In this document: positions 10,938 through 25,300 of the stretch, piece after piece
How the letters are laid out: every line of letters begins with the position of its first letter
Position numbering within the stretch: position 1 is the stretch's first letter
Assembly (NCBI RefSeq): GCF_029227915.1
Contig: NC_079886.1
Span: 2,542,001-2,606,000, forward strand
Reading direction: 5' to 3'
Length of the DNA: 64,000 nucleotides
DNA from: Hydractinia symbiolongicarpus
Taxonomy: Eukaryota > Cnidaria > Hydrozoa > Anthoathecata > Hydractiniidae
The notes under the pieces: model-generated
What the model saw: the letters and a program-made list of their open reading frames with translations, nothing else
What the model was told of the DNA's origin: nothing
The model's database searches: none
Program-made: the position numbers and the translations under genes

Positions 10938-13150
10938 GAAATTAATTTTAAAAACTACAAGTCTCACGCGTTTTAGTGGTGAAAAAATAATTTAAAAAAT
11001 CGTTCGGGAAATAAATTTACTCCCAGGGTACTTTCTTTGTATACTTTTGACTATACGGACCGAGTCCAGGATTTACGGGAAATCGCGGGTTTTCGTTTGC
11101 CGGCGATTAAACTTCTTTAATTTAGCGTTTCATCAAAAATGAAAACATTTTGGAAAACTACAAGTCTCATGCGTTTTAGTGGTGAAAAAATAATTTAAAA
11201 AATCATTCGAGAAATCAGTTTACTCCCTGGGTACTTTTTTGTATACTTTTGACTATACGGGTCGAGTACCGGATTTGCGGGAAATCGCGATTTTCGTTTG
11301 CCGGCGATTAAACTTCTTTTATTCAGCGTCTTATCAAAAATGAAAATATTTTTGAAAACTACAAGTCTCATGCGTTTTAGTGGTGAAAAAATAATTTAAA
11401 AAATCGTTCTGAAAATCATTTTACTCACAGGGTACTTTCTTTGTATACATTCGACTATATGGGGCCAAGCCCGGGATTTACAGGAAATCGCGGGTTTTCG
11501 TTTGCCGGCGATTAAACTTCTTTTATTCAGCGTCTCATCAAAAATGAAAACATTTTTGAAAACTACAAGTCTCATGCGTTTTAGTGGTGAAAAAATAATT
11601 TAAAAAATTGTTCGGGAAATGAACTTACTCCCTGGGTACTTTCTTTGTATACTTTTGACTATACGGGCCGAGTACGGGATTTACGGGAAATCGCGGGTTC
11701 TCGTTTGCCGGCGATTAAACATCTTTTATTCAGCGTCTTATCAAAAATGAAATTAATTTTGAAAACTACAAGTCTCATGCGTTTTAGTGGTGAAACAATA
11801 ATTTAAAAAATCGTTCGGGAAATGAATTTACTCCCAGGGTACTTTCTTTGTATACTTTTGACTATACGGGCCGAGTCTAGGATTTACGGGAAATCGCGGG
11901 TTTTCGTTTGCCGGCGATTAAACTTCTTATATTCAGCGTCTCATCAAAAATGAAATTAATTTTAAAAACTACAAGTCTCACGCGTTTTAGTGGTGAAAAA
12001 ATAATTTAAAAAATCGTTCGGGAAATAAATTTACTCCCAGGGTACTTTCTTTGTATACTTTTGACTATACGGGCCGAGTCCAGGATTTACGGGAAATCGC
12101 GGGTTTTCGTTTGCCGGCGATTAAACTTCTTTAATTTAGCGTTTCATCAAAAATGAAAACATTTTTGAAAACTACAAGTCTCATGCGTTTTAGTGGTGAA
12201 AAAATAATTTAAAAAATCGTTCGGGAAATAAATTTACTCCCAGGGTACTTTCTTTGTATACTTTTGACTATACGCGCCGAGTCCAGGATTTACGGGAAAT
12301 CGCGGGTTTTCGTTTGCCGGCGATAAAACTTCTTTAATTTAGCGTTTCATCAAAAATGAAAACATTTTTGAAAACTACAAGTCTCATGCGTTTTAGTGGT
12401 GAAAAAATAATTTAAAAAATCATTCGAGAAATCAGTTTACTCCCTGGGTACTTTTTTGTATACTTTTGACTATACGGGTCGAGTACCGGATTTGCGGGAA
12501 ATCGCGATTTTCGTTTGCCGGCGATTAAACTTCTTTTATTCAGCGTCTTATCAAAAATGAAAATATTTTTGAAAACTACAAGTCTCATGCGTTTTAGTGG
12601 TGAAAAAATAATTTAAAAAATCGTTCTGAAAATCATTTTACTCACAGGGTACTTTCTTTGTATACATTCGACTATATGGGGCCAAGCCCGGGATTTACAG
12701 GAAATCGCGGGTTTTCGTTTGCCGGCGATTAAACTTCTTTTATTCAGCGTCTCATCAAAAATAAAAACATTTTTGAAAACTACAAGTCTCATGCGTTTTA
12801 GTGGTGAAAAAATAATTTAAAAAATTGTTCGGGAAATGAACTTACTCCCTGGGTACTTTCTTTGTATACTTTTGACTATACGGGCCGAGTACGGGATTTA
12901 CGGGAAATCGCGGGTTCTCGTTTGCCGGCGATTAAACATCTTTTATTCAGCGTCTCATCAAAAATGAAATTAATTTTGAAAACTACAAGTCTCATGCGTT
13001 TTAGTGGTGAAACAATAATTTAAAAAATCGTTCGGGAAATGAATTTACTCCCAGGGTACTTTCTTTGTATACTTTTGACTATACGGGCCGAGTCTAGGAT
13101 TTACGGGAAATCGCGGGTTTTCGTTTGCCGGCGATTAAACTTCTTTAATT
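10938..13150 (+). repeat. Five-monomer unit (about 1,014 bp) in two tandem copies
   Basis: Copy 1 is about 10,938-11,951 and copy 2 about 11,952-13,150. Both run through the rare CTCACGCG unit, a C/D hybrid with ATTCGAGAAATCAG and GGGTCGAGTACC, a type B with TATATGGGG, a unit with ATTGTTCGGGAAATGAAC, and a unit with GAAACAATAAT and GAGTCTAGG. Copy 2 holds one additional monomer (with GCGATAAAACTTC) after the CTCACGCG unit, shifting the later offset from 1,014 to about 1,217 bp. Confidence 0.8.
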
Positions 13151-13841
13151 TAGCGTTTCATCAAAAATGAAAACATTTTTGAAAACTAAAAGTCTCATGC
13201 GTTTAAGTGGTGAAAAAATAATTTAAAAAATCATTCGAGAAATCAGTTTACTCCCTGGGTACTTTTTTGTATACTTTTGACTATACGGGCCGAGTACGGG
13301 ATATACGGGAAATCGCGGGTTTTCGTTTCCCGGCGATTAAACTTCTTTTATTCAGCGTCTCATCAAAAATGAAAACATTTTTGAAAACTACAAGTCTCAT
13401 GCGTTTTAGTGGTGAAAAAATAATTTAAAAAATCGTTCGGAAAATGAGTTTACTCCCTGGGTACTTTCTTTGTATACTTTTGACTATTCGGGCCGAGTAC
13501 GGGATTTTCGGGAAATCGCGGGTTTTCGTTTGCCGGCGATTAAACTTCTTTTATTTAGCGTCTCATCAAAAATGAAAACATTTTTGAAAACTACAAGTCT
13601 CATGCGTTTTAGTGGTGAAAAAATAATTTAAAAAATCGTTCGGGAAGTGAGTTTACTCCCTGGGTACTTTCTTTGTATATTTTTGACTATACGGGCCGAG
13701 TCCGGGATTTACGGGAAATCGCGGGTTTTCGTTTGCCGGCGATTAAACTCCTTTTATTTAGCGTCTCATCAAAAATAAAAACATTTTTGAAAACTACAAG
13801 TCTCATGCGTTTTAGTGGTGAAAAAATAATTTAAAAAATCT

Positions 13842-15130
13842 TTCGGGAAATGAGTTTACTCCTTGAGTACTTTCTTTGTATACTTTTGACTATACGGGTC
13901 GAGTACCGGATTTACGGGAAATCGCGGGTTTTCGTTTGCCGGCGATTAAACTTCTTTTATTCAGCGTCTTATCAAAAATGAAAACACTTTTGAAAACTAC
14001 AAGTCTCATGCGTTTAAGTAGTGAAAAAATAATTTAAAAAATTGTTCTGAAAATCATTTTACTCACAGGGTACTTTCTTTGTATACATTCGACTATAGGG
14101 GCCAAGCCCGAGATTTACAGGAAATCGCGGGTTTTCGTTTGCCGGCGATTAAACTTCTTTTATTCAGCGTCTCATCAAAAATGAAAACATTTTTGAGAAC
14201 TACAAGTCTCATGCGTTTTAGTGGTGAAAAAATAATTTAAAAAATCATTCGAGAAATCAGTTTACTCCCTGGGTACTTTTTTTGTATACTTTTGACTATA
14301 CGGGCCGAGTACGGGATATACGGGAAATCGCGGGTTTTCGTTTCCCGGCGATTAAACTTCTTTTATTCAGCGTCTCATCAAAAATGAAAATATTTTTGAA
14401 AACTTCAAGTCTCATGCGTTTTAGTGGTGAAAAAATAATTTAAGAAATCGTTCGGGAAATGAGTTTACTCCTTGAGTACTTTCTTTGTATACTTTTGACT
14501 ATACGGGTCGAGTACCGGATTTACGGGAAATCGCGGGTTTTCGTTTGCCGGCGATTAAACTTCTTTTATTCAGCGTCTTATCAAAAATGAAAACACTTTT
14601 GAAAACTACAAGTCTCATGCGTTTAAGTAGTGAAAAAATAATTTAAAAAATTGTTCTGAAAATCATTTTACTCACAGGGTACTTTCTTTGTATACATTCG
14701 ACTATAGGGGCCAAGCCCGAGATTTACAGGAAATCGCGGGTTTTCGTTTGCCGGCGATTAAACTTCTTTTATTCAGCGTCTCATCAAAAATGAAAACATT
14801 TTTGAGAACTACAAGTCTCATGCGTTTTAGTGGTGAAAAAATAATTTAAAAAATCATTCGAGAAATCAGTTTACTCCCTGGGTACTTTTTTTGTATACTT
14901 TTGACTATACGGGCCGAGTACGGGATATACGGGAAATCGCGGGTTTTCGTTTCCCGGCGATTAAACTTCTTTTATTCAGCGTCTCATTAAAAATGAAAAT
15001 ATTTTTGAAAACTTCAAGTCTCATGCGTTTTAGTGGTGAAAAAATAATTTAAGAAATCGTTCGGGAAATGAGTTTACTCCTTGAGTACTTTCTTTGTATA
15101 CTTTTGACTATACGGGTCGAGTACCGGATT
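13842..15130 (+). repeat. D-B-C trimer, 609-bp tandem, about 2.2 copies
   Basis: The units are about 13,842-14,450 and 14,451-15,059, followed by the start of a third. Each contains type D, then a type B marked by CGTTTAAGTAGTG (at 14,011 and 14,620, offset 609), then a type C with ATTCGAGAAATCAG and GGGATATACGGG. The following region to about 17,200 repeats the same D-B-C order with type A units inserted, and has two B/D hybrid units near 16,890-16,930 and 17,090-17,130. Confidence 0.8.
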
Positions 15131-18100
15131 TACGGAAAATCGCGGGTTTTCGTTTGCCGGCGATTAAACTTCTTTTATTCAGCGTCTCATCAAAAATGAA
15201 AACATTTTTGAAAACTACAAGTCTCATGCGTTTTAGTGGTGAAAAAATAATTTAAAAAATCATTCGGGAAGTGAGTTTACTCCCTGGGTACTTTCTTTGT
15301 ATATTTTTGACTATACGGGCCGAGTCCGGGATTTACGGGAAATCGCGGGTTTTCGTTTGCCGGCGATTAAACTCCTTTTATTTAGCGTCTCATCAAAAAT
15401 AAAAACATTTTTGAAAACTACAAGTCTCATGCGTTTTAGTGGTGAAAAAATAATTTAAAAAATCTTTCGGGAAATGAGTTTACTCCTTGAGTACTTTCTT
15501 TGTATACTTTTGACTATACGGGTCGAGTACCGGATTTACGGGAAATCGCGGGTTTTCGTTTGCCGGCGATTAAACTTCTTTTATTCAGCGTCTTATCAAA
15601 AATGAAAACACTTTTGAAAACTACAAGTCTCATGCGTTTTAGTGGTGAAAAAATAATTTAAAAAATTGTTCTGAAAATCATTTTACTCACAGGATACTTT
15701 CTTTGTATACATTCGACAATAGGGGCCAAGCCCGGGATTTACAGGAAATCGCGGGTTTTCGTTTGCCGGCGATTAAACTTCTTTTATTCAGCGTCTCATC
15801 AAAAATGAAAACATTTTTGAGAACTACAAGTCTCATGCGTTTTAGTGGTGAAAAAATAATTTAAAAAATCATTCGAGAAATCAGTTTACTCCCTGGGTAC
15901 TTTTTTTGTATACTTTTGACTATACGGGCCGAGTACGGGATATACGGGAAATCGCGGGTTTTCGTTTCCCGGCTATTAAACTTCTTTTATTCAGGGTCTC
16001 ATCAAAAATGAAAATTTTTTTGAAAACTTCAAGTCTCATGCGTTTTAGTGGTGAAAAAATAATTTAAGAAATCGTTCGGGAAATGAGTTTACTCCTTGAG
16101 TACTTTCTTTGTATACTTTTGACTATACGGGTCGAGTACCGGATTTACGAAAAATCGCGGGTTTTCGTTTGAGGGCGATTAAACTTCTTTTATTTAGCGT
16201 CTTATCAAAAATGAAAACAGTTTTGAAAACTACATGTCTCATGCGTTTTAGTGGTGAAAAAATAATTTAAAAAATTGTTCTGAAAATCAGTTTACTCACA
16301 GGGTTCTTTCTTTGTATACATTCGACTATATGGGGCCAAGCCCGGGATTTACAGGAAATCGCGGGTTTTAGTTTGCCGGCGATTAAACTTCTTTTATTCA
16401 GCGTCTCATCAAAAATGAAAACATTTTTGAAAACTACAAGTCTCATGCGTTTTAGTGGTGAAAAAATAATTTAAAAAATCGTTCGGGAAATGAGTTTACT
16501 CCCTGGGTACTTTCTTTGTATATATTTGACTATACGGGCCGAGTCCGGGATTTACGGGAAATCGCGGGTTTTCGTTTGCCGGCGATTAAACTCCTTTTAT
16601 TTAGCGTCTCATCAAAAATAAAAACATTTTTGAAAACTACAAGTCTCATGCGTTTTAGTGGTGAAAAAATAATTTAAAAAATCTTTCGGGAAATGAGTTT
16701 ACTCCTTGAGTACTTTCTTTGTATACTTTTGACTATACGGGTCGAGTACCGGATTTACGGGAAATCGCGGGTTTTCGTTTGCCGGCGATTAAACTTCTTT
16801 TATTCAGCGTCTTATCAAAAATGAAAACACTTTTGAAAACTACAAGTCTCATGCGTTTTAGTGGTGAAAAAATAATTTAAAAAATCGTTCTGAAAATCAT
16901 TTTACTCCTTGAGTACTTTCTTTGTATACTTTTGACTATACGGGTCGAGTACCGGATTTACGGGAAATCGCGGGTTTTCGTTTGCCGGCGATTAAACTTC
17001 TTTTATTCAGCGTCTTATCAAAAATGAAAACAGTTTTGAAAACTACATGTCTCATGCGTTTTAGTGGTGAAAAAATAATTTAAAAAATCGTTCTGAAAAT
17101 CATTTTACTCCTTGAGTACTTTCTTTGTATACTTTTGACTATACGGGTCGAGTACCGGATTTACGGGAAATCGCGGGTTTTCGTTTGCCGGCGATTAAAC
17201 TTCTTTTATTCAGCGTCTCATCAAAAATGAAAACATTTTTGAAAACTACAAGTCTCATGCGTTTTAGTGGTGAAAAAATAATTTAAAAAATCGTTCGGGA
17301 AATGAATTTACTCCCTGGGTACTTTCTTTGTATACTTTTGACTATACGGGCCGAGTACGGGATTTACGGGAAATCGCGGGTTTTCGTTTGCCGGCGATTA
17401 AACTTCTTTTATTCAGCGTCTCATCAAAAATGATAATAATTTTGAAAACTACAAGTCTCATGCGTTTTAGTGGTGAAAAAATAATTTAAAAAATCGTTCG
17501 AGAAATGAATTTACTCCCTGGGTACTTTCTTTGTATACTTTTGACTATACGGGCCGAGTACGGGATTTACGGGAAATCGCGGGTTTTCGTTTGCCGGCGA
17601 TTAAACTTCTTTTATTTAGCGTCTCATCAAAAATGAAAACATTTTTGAAAACTACAAGTCTCATGCGTTTTAGTGGTAAAAAAATAATTTAAGAAATCGT
17701 TCGGGAAATGCGTTTACTCCTTGAGTACTTTCTTTGCATACTTTTGACTATACGGGTCGAGTACCGAATTTACGGGAAATCGCGGGTTTTCGTTTGCCGG
17801 CGATTAAACTTCTTTTATTCAGCGTCTTATCAAAAATGAAAACAATTTTGAAAACTACATGTCTCATGCGTTTCAGTGGTGAAACAATAATTTAAAAAAT
17901 CGTTCTGAAAATCAGTTTACTCACAGGGTACTTTCTTTGTATACATTCGACTATATGGGGCCAAGCCCGGGATTTACAGGAACTCGCGGGTTTTCGTTTG
18001 CCGGCGATTAAACTTCTTTTATTCAGCGTCTCATCAAAAATGAAAACATTTTTGAAAAATACAAGTCTCATGCGTTTTGGTGGTGAAAAAATAATTTAAA

Positions 18101-21100
18101 AAATCATTCGGGAAATCAGTTTACTCCCTGGGTACTTTTTTGTATACCTTTGACTATACGGGCCGAGTACGGGATTTACGGGAAATCGCGGGTTTTCGTT
18201 TCCCGGCGATTAAACATCTTTTATTCAGCGTCTCATCAAAAATGAATATAATTTTGAAAACTACAAGTCTCATGCGTTTTAGTGGTGAAAAATAATTTAA
18301 AAAATCGTTCGGGAAATGAATTTACTCGCAGGGTACTTTCTTTGTATACTTTTGACTATACGGGCCGAGTCCGGGATTTACGGAAAATCGAGGGTTTTCG
18401 TTTGCCGGCGATTAAACTTCTTTACTTTAGCGTTTCATCAAAAATGAAAACATTTTTGAAAACTACAAGTCTCATGCGTTCTAGTGGTGAAAAAATAATT
18501 TAAAAAATCGTTCGGGAAATGAATTTACTCCCTGGGTACTTTTTTTGTATACTTTTGACTATACGGGCCGAGTCCGGGATTTACGGGAAATGGCGGGTTT
18601 TCGTTTGCCGGCGATTAAACTTCTTTTATTTAGCGTCTCATCAAAAATGAAAACATTTTTGAAAACTACAAATCTCATGCGTTTTAGTGGTGAAAAATAA
18701 TTTAAAAAATCGTTCGGGAAATGAATTTACTCGCAGGGTACTTTCTTTGTATACTTTTGACTATACGGGCCGAGTCCGGGATTTACGGAAAATCGAGGGT
18801 TTTCGTTTGTTGGCGATTAAACTTCTTTACTTTAGCGTTTCATCAAAAATGAAAACATTTTTTAAAAACTACAAGTCTTATGCGTTTTAGTGGTGAAAAA
18901 ATAATTTAAAAAATCGTTCTGAAAATTAGTTTACTCACAGGGTACTTTCTTTGTATACATTCGACTATAGGGGCCAAGCCCGGGATTTACAGGAAATCGC
19001 GTATTTTCGTATGCGGGCGATTAACCCTCTTTTATTCAGCGTCTCATCAAAAATGAAAACATTTTTGAAAACTACAAGTCTCATGCGTTTTAGTGGTGAA
19101 AAAATAATTTAAGAAATCGTTCTGAAAATCAGTTTACTCACAGGGTACTTTCTTTGTATACATTCGACTATATGGGGCCAAGCCCGTGATTTACAGGAAA
19201 TCGCGGGTTTTTGTTTGCCAGCGATTAAACTTCTTTTATTCAGCGTCTCATCAAAAATGAAAACATTTTTGAAAACTACAAGTCTCATGCGTTTTAGTGG
19301 TGAAAAAATAATTTAAAAAATCATTCGGGAAATCAGTTTATTCCTTGGGTACTTTTTTGTATACTTTTGACTATACGGGCCGAGTACGGGATTTACGGGA
19401 AATAGCGGGTTTTCGTTTGCCGGCGATTAAACTTCTTTTATTCAGCGTCTCATCAAAAATGAAAATAATTTTGAAAACTACAAGTCTCATGCGTTTTAGT
19501 GGTGAAAAATAATTTAAAAAATCGTTCTGAAAATCAGTTTACTCACAGGGTACTTTCTTTGTATACATTCGACTATATGGGGCCAAGCCCGTGATTTACA
19601 GGAAATCGCGGGTTTTTGTTTGCCGGCGATTAAACTTCTTTTATTCAGCGTCTCATCAAAAATGAAAACATTTTTGAAAACTACAAGTCTCATGCGTTTT
19701 AGTGGTGAAAAAATAATTTAAAAAATCATTCGGGAAATCAGTTTACTCCCTGGGTACTTTTTTGTATACTTTTGACTATACGGGCCGAGTACGGGATTTA
19801 CGGGAAATAGCGGGTTTTCGTTTGCCGGCGATTAAACTTCTTTTATTCAGCGTCTCATCAAAAATGAAAATAATTTTGAAAACTACAAGTCTCATGCGTT
19901 TTAGTGGTGAAAAATAATTTAAAAAATCGTTCTGAAAATCAGTTTACTCACAGGGTACTTTCTTTGTATACATTCGACTATATGGGGCCAAGCCCGTGAT
20001 TTACAGGAAATCGCGGGTTTTTGTTTGCCGGCGATTAAACTTCTTTTATTCAGCGTCTCATCAAAAATGAAAACATTTTTGAAAACTAAAGTCTCATGCG
20101 TTTTAGTGGTGAAAAAATAATTTAAAAAATCATTCGGGAAATCAGTTTACTCCCTGGGTACTTTTTTGTATACTTTTGACTATACGGGCCGAGTACGGGA
20201 TTTACGGGAAATAGCGGGTTTTCGTTTGCCGGCGATTAAACTTCTTTTATTCAGCGTCTCATCAAAAATGAAAATAATTTTGAAAACTACAAGTCTCATG
20301 CGTTTTAGTGGTGAAAAATAATTTAAAAAATCGTTCGGGAAATGAATTTACTCGCAGGGTACTTTCTTTGTATACTTTTGACTATACGGGCCGAGTCCGG
20401 GAATTACGGAAAATCGAGGGTTTTCGTTTGCCGGCGATTAAACTTCTTTACTTTCGCGTTTCATCAAAAATGAAAACATTTTTAAAAACTACAAGTCTCA
20501 TGCGTTTTAGTGGTAAAAAAATAATTTAAAAAATCGTTCGGGAAATGAATTTACTCCCTGGGTACTTTTTTTGTATACTTTTGACTATACGGGCCGAGTC
20601 CGGGATTTACGGGAAATCGCGGGTTTTCGTTTGCCGGCGATTAAACTTCTTTTATTTAGCGTCTCATCAAAAATGAAAACATTTTTGAAAACTACAAGTG
20701 TCATGCGTTTTAGTGGTGAAAAAATAATTTAAAAAATCGTTCGGGAAATGAGTTTACTCCTTGAGTACTTTCTTTGTATACTTTTGACTATACGGGCCGA
20801 GTACCAGATTTACGGGAAATCGCGGGTTTTCGTTTGCCGGCGATTAAACTTCTTTTATTCAGCGTCTTATCAAAAATGAAAACATTTTTGAAAACTACAA
20901 GTCTCATGCGTTTTAGTGGTGAAAAAATAATTTACAAAATCGTTCTGAAAATTAGTTTACTCACAGGGTACTTTCTTTGTATACATTCGACTATATGGGG
21001 CCAAGCCCGGGATTTACAGGAAATCGCGGGTTTTCGTTTGCCGGCGATTAAACTTCTTTTATTCAGCGTCTAATCAAAAATGAAAACATTTTTGAAAACT

Positions 21101-21912
21101 ACAAGTCTCGTGCGTTTTAGTGGTGAAAAAATAATTTAAAAAATCGTTCGGGAAATGAGTTTACTCCTTAAGTACTTTCTTTGTATACTTTTGACTACAC
21201 GGCTCGAGTACCGGATTTATGGGAAATCGCGGGTTTTCGTTTGCCGGCGATTAAACTTCTTTTATTCAGCGTCTAATCAAAAATGAAAACATTTTTGAAA
21301 ACTACAGGTCTTATGCGTTTTAGTGGTGAAAAAATAATTTAAAAAATCATTCGGGAAATCAGTTTACTCCCTGGGTACTTTCTTTGTATACTTTTGACTA
21401 TACGGGCCGAGTCCGGGATTTACGGGAAATCGCTAGTTTTCGTTTGACGGCGATTAAACTTCTTTTATTCAGCGTCTTATCAAAAATGAAAACAATTTTG
21501 AAAACTACAAGTCTCATGCGTTTTAGTGGTGAAAAAATAATTAAAAAAATCGTTCTGAAAATCAGTTTACTCACAGGGTACTTTCTTTGTATACATTTGA
21601 CTATATGAGGCCAAGACCGGGATTTACAGGAAATCGCGGGTTTTCGTTTGCCGGCGATTAAACTTCTTTTATTCAGCGTCTTATCAAAAATGAAAACATT
21701 TTTGAAAACTACAAGTCTCATGCGTTTTAGTGGTGAAAAAATAATTTAAAAAATCGTTCTGAAAATTAGTTTACTCACAGGGTACTTTCTTTGTATACAT
21801 TCGATTATAGGGGCCAAACCCGGGATTTACAGGAAATCGCGTGTTTTCGTATGCAGGCGATTAAACTTCTTTTATTCAGCGTCTCATCAAAAATGAAAAC
21901 ATTTTTGAAAAC

Positions 21913-22116
21913 TACAAGTCTCATGCGTTTTAGTGGTGAAAAAATAATTTAAAAAATCGTTCTGAAAATCAGTTTACTCACAGGGTACTTTCTTTGTATA
22001 CATTCGACTATATGGGGCCAAGCCCGTGATTTACAGGAAATCGCGGGTTTTCGTTTGCCGGCGATTAAACTTCTTTTATTCAGCGTCTCATCAAAAATGA
22101 AAACATTTTTGAAAAC
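21913..22116 (+). repeat. Representative type B monomer (ACATTCGACTATATGGGG subtype)
   Basis: Type B is the most divergent common class. It has GTTCTGAAAATCAG in place of GTTCGGGAAATGAG, ACTCACAGGG, then ACATTCGACTATATGGGG and CCAAGCCCGTGATTTACAGG in place of the usual CTTTTGACTATACGGG and CCGAGTCCGGG. The changes cluster in monomer positions 47-125, while both ends stay canonical. The extra base in TATATGGGG makes it 204 bp. Relatives with ATTCGATTATAGGGG and CGTATGCAGGCG (for example near 24,240-24,300 and 26,070-26,130) form a further sub-branch. Confidence 0.85.
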
Positions 22117-22319
22117 TACAAGTCTCATGCGTTTTAGTGGTGAAAAAATAATTTAAAAAATCGTTCGGGAAATGAATTTACTCGCAGGGTACTTTCTTTG
22201 TATACTTTTGACTATACGGGCCGAGTCCGGGAATTACGGAAAATCGAGGGTTTTCGTTTGCCGGCGATTAAACTTCTTTACTTTCGCGTTTCATCAAAAA
22301 TGAAAACATTTTTGAAAAC
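22117..22319 (+). repeat. Representative type A monomer (CTCGCAGGG subtype)
   Basis: This unit carries GTTCGGGAAATGAA, TTTACTCGCAGGGTAC and GGGCCGAGTCCGGG. It belongs to the subset with ACGGAAAATCGAGGG and a changed 3' part (CTTCTTTACTTTCGCG). Type A units with ACGGCAAATCG instead are common after 23.3 kb, and those with GTATGCTTTTGAC appear from 29.5 kb onward. Exact length is 203 bp. Confidence 0.85.
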
Positions 22320-25300
22320 TACAAGTCTCATGCGTTTTAGTGGTAAAAAAATAATTTAAAAAATCGTTCGGGAAATGAATTTACTCCCTGGGTACTTTTT
22401 TTGTATACTTTTGACTATACGGGCCGAGTCCGGGATTTACGGGAAATCGCGGGTTTTCGTTTGCCGGCGATTAAACTTCTTTTATTTAGCGTCTCATCAA
22501 AAATGAAAACATTTTTGAAAACTACAAGTGTCATGCGTTTTAGTGGTGAAAAAATAATTTAAAAAATCGTTCGGGAAATGAGTTTACTCCTTGAGTACTT
22601 TCTTTGTATACTTTTGACTATACGGGCCGAGTACCAGATTTACGGGAAATCGCGGGTTTTCGTTTGCCGGCGATTAAACTTCTTTTATTCAGCGTCTTAT
22701 CAAAAATGAAAACATTTTTGAAAACTACAAGTCTCATGCGTTTTAGTGGTGAAAAAATAATTTACAAAATCGTTCTGAAAATTAGTTTACTCACAGGGTA
22801 CTTTCTTTGTATACATTCGAATATAGGGGCCAAGCCCGGGATTTACAGGAAATCGCGTGTTTTCGTATGCAGGCGAATAAACTTCTTTTATTCAGCGTCT
22901 CATCAAAAATGAAAACATTTTTGAAAACTACAAGTCTCATGCGTTTTAGTGGTGAAAAAATAATTTAAAAAATCGTTCTGAAAATCAGTTTACTCACAGG
23001 GTACTTTCTTTGTATACATTCGACTATATGGGGCCAAGCCCGTGATTTACAGGAAATCGCGGGTTTTTGTTTGCCGGCGATTAAACTTCTTTTATTCAGC
23101 GTCTCATCAAAAAATGAAAACATTTTTGAAAACTACAAGTCTCATGCGTTTTAGTGGTGAAAAATAATTTAAAAAATCATTCGGGAAATCAGTTTACTCC
23201 CTGGGTACTTTTTTGTATACTTTTGACTATACGGGCCGAGTACGGGATTTACGGGAAATAGCGGGTTTTCGTTTGCCGGCGATTAAACTTCTTTTATTCA
23301 GCGTCTCATCAAAAATGAAAATAATTTTGAAAACTACAAGTCTCATGCGTTTTAGTGGTGAAAAAATAAATTAAAAAATCGTTCGGGAAATGAATTTACT
23401 CGCAGGGTACTTTCTTTGTATACTTTTGACTATACGGGCCGAGTCCGGGATTTACGGCAAATCGCGGGTTTTCGTTTGCCGGCGATTAAACTTCTTTTAT
23501 TTAGCGTCTCATCAAAAATGAAAACATTTTTGAAAACTACAAGTCTCATGCGTTTTAGTGGTGAAAAATAATTTAAAAAATCGTTCGGGAAATGAATTTA
23601 CTCGCAGGGTACTTTCTTTGTATACTTTTGACTATACGGGCCGAGTCCGGGATTTACGGAAAATCGAGGGTTTTCGTTTGCCGGCGATTAAACTTCTTTA
23701 CTTTAGCGTTTCATCAAAAATGAAAACATTTTTGAAAACTACAAGTCTCATGCGTTTTAGTGGTGAAAAAATAATTTAAAAAATCGTTCGGGAAATGAAT
23801 TTACTCCCTGGGTACTTTTTTTGTATACTTTTGACTATACGGGCCGAGTCCGGGATTTACGGGAAATCGCGGGTTTTCGTTTGCCGGCGATTAAACTTCT
23901 TTTATTTAGCGTCTCATCAAAAATGAAAACATTTTTGAAAACTACAAGTGTCATGCGTTTTAGTGGTGAAAAAATAATTTAAAAAATCGTTCAGGAAATG
24001 AGTTTACTCCTTGCGTACTTTCTTTGTATACTTTTGACTATACGGGCCGAGTACCGGATTTTCGGGAAATCGCGGGTTTTCGTTTGCCGGCGATTAAACT
24101 TCTTTTATTCAGCGTCTTATCAAAAATGAAAACATTTTTGAAAACTACAAGTCTCATGCGTTTTAGTGGTGAAAAAATAATTTAAAAAATCGTTCTGAAA
24201 ATTAGTTTACTCACAGGGTACTTTCTTTGTATACATTCGATTATAGGGGCCAAACCCGGGATTTACAGGAAATCGCGTGTTTTCGTATGCAGGCGATTAA
24301 ACTTCTTTTATTCAGCGTCTCATCAAAAATGAAAACATTTTTGAAAACTACAAGTCTCATGCGTTTTAGTGGTGAAAAAATAATTTAAAAAATCGTTCTG
24401 AAAATCAGTTTACTCACAGGGTACTTTCTTTGTATACATTCGACTATATGGGGCCAAGCCCGTGATTTACAGGAAATCGCGAGTTTTCGTTTGCCGGCGA
24501 TTAAACTTCTTTTATTCAGCGTCTCATCAAAAATGAAAACATTTTTGAAAACTACAAGTCTCATGCGTTTTAGTGGTGAAAAAATAATTTAAAAAATCGT
24601 TCGGGAAATGAATTTACTCCCTGGGTACTTTTTTTGTATACTTTTGACTATACGGGCCGAGTCCGGGATTTACGGGAAATCGCGGGTTTTCGTTTGCCGG
24701 CGATTAAACTTCTTTTATTTAGCGTCTTATCAAAAATGAAAACATTTTTGAAAACTACAAGTCTCATGCGTTTTAGTGGTGAAAAAATAATTTACAAAAT
24801 CGTTCTGAAAATTAGTTTACTCACAGGGTACTTTCTTTGTATACATTCGACTATATGGGGCCAAGCCCGTGATTTACAGGAAATCGCGGGTTTTTGTTTG
24901 CCGGCGATTAAACTTCTTTTATTCAGCGTCTCATCAAAAATGAAAACATTTTTGAAAACTACAAGTCTCATGCGTTTTAGTGGTGAAAAAATAATTTAAA
25001 AAATCATTCGGGAAATCAGTTTACTCCCTGGGTACTTTCTTTGTATACATTCGACTATATGGGGCCGAGTACGGGATTTACGGGAAATAGCGGGTTTTCG
25101 TTTGCCGGCGATTAAACTTCTTTTATTCAGCGTCTCATCAAAAATGAAAACATTTTTGAAAACTACAAGTCTCATGCGTTTTAGTGGTGAAAAAATAATT
25201 TAAAAAATCATTCGGGAAATCAGTTTACTCCCTGGGTACTTTTTTTGTATACTTTTGACTATACGGGCCGAGTACGGGATTTACGGGAAATAGCGGGTTT

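Noticed and set aside
21398-21721. Minus-strand 107-codon frame (also at 47,392-47,715 and 56,730-57,053)
   Set aside because: It is the complementary strand of the same satellite units; it spans two monomers only where small indels keep one frame open.
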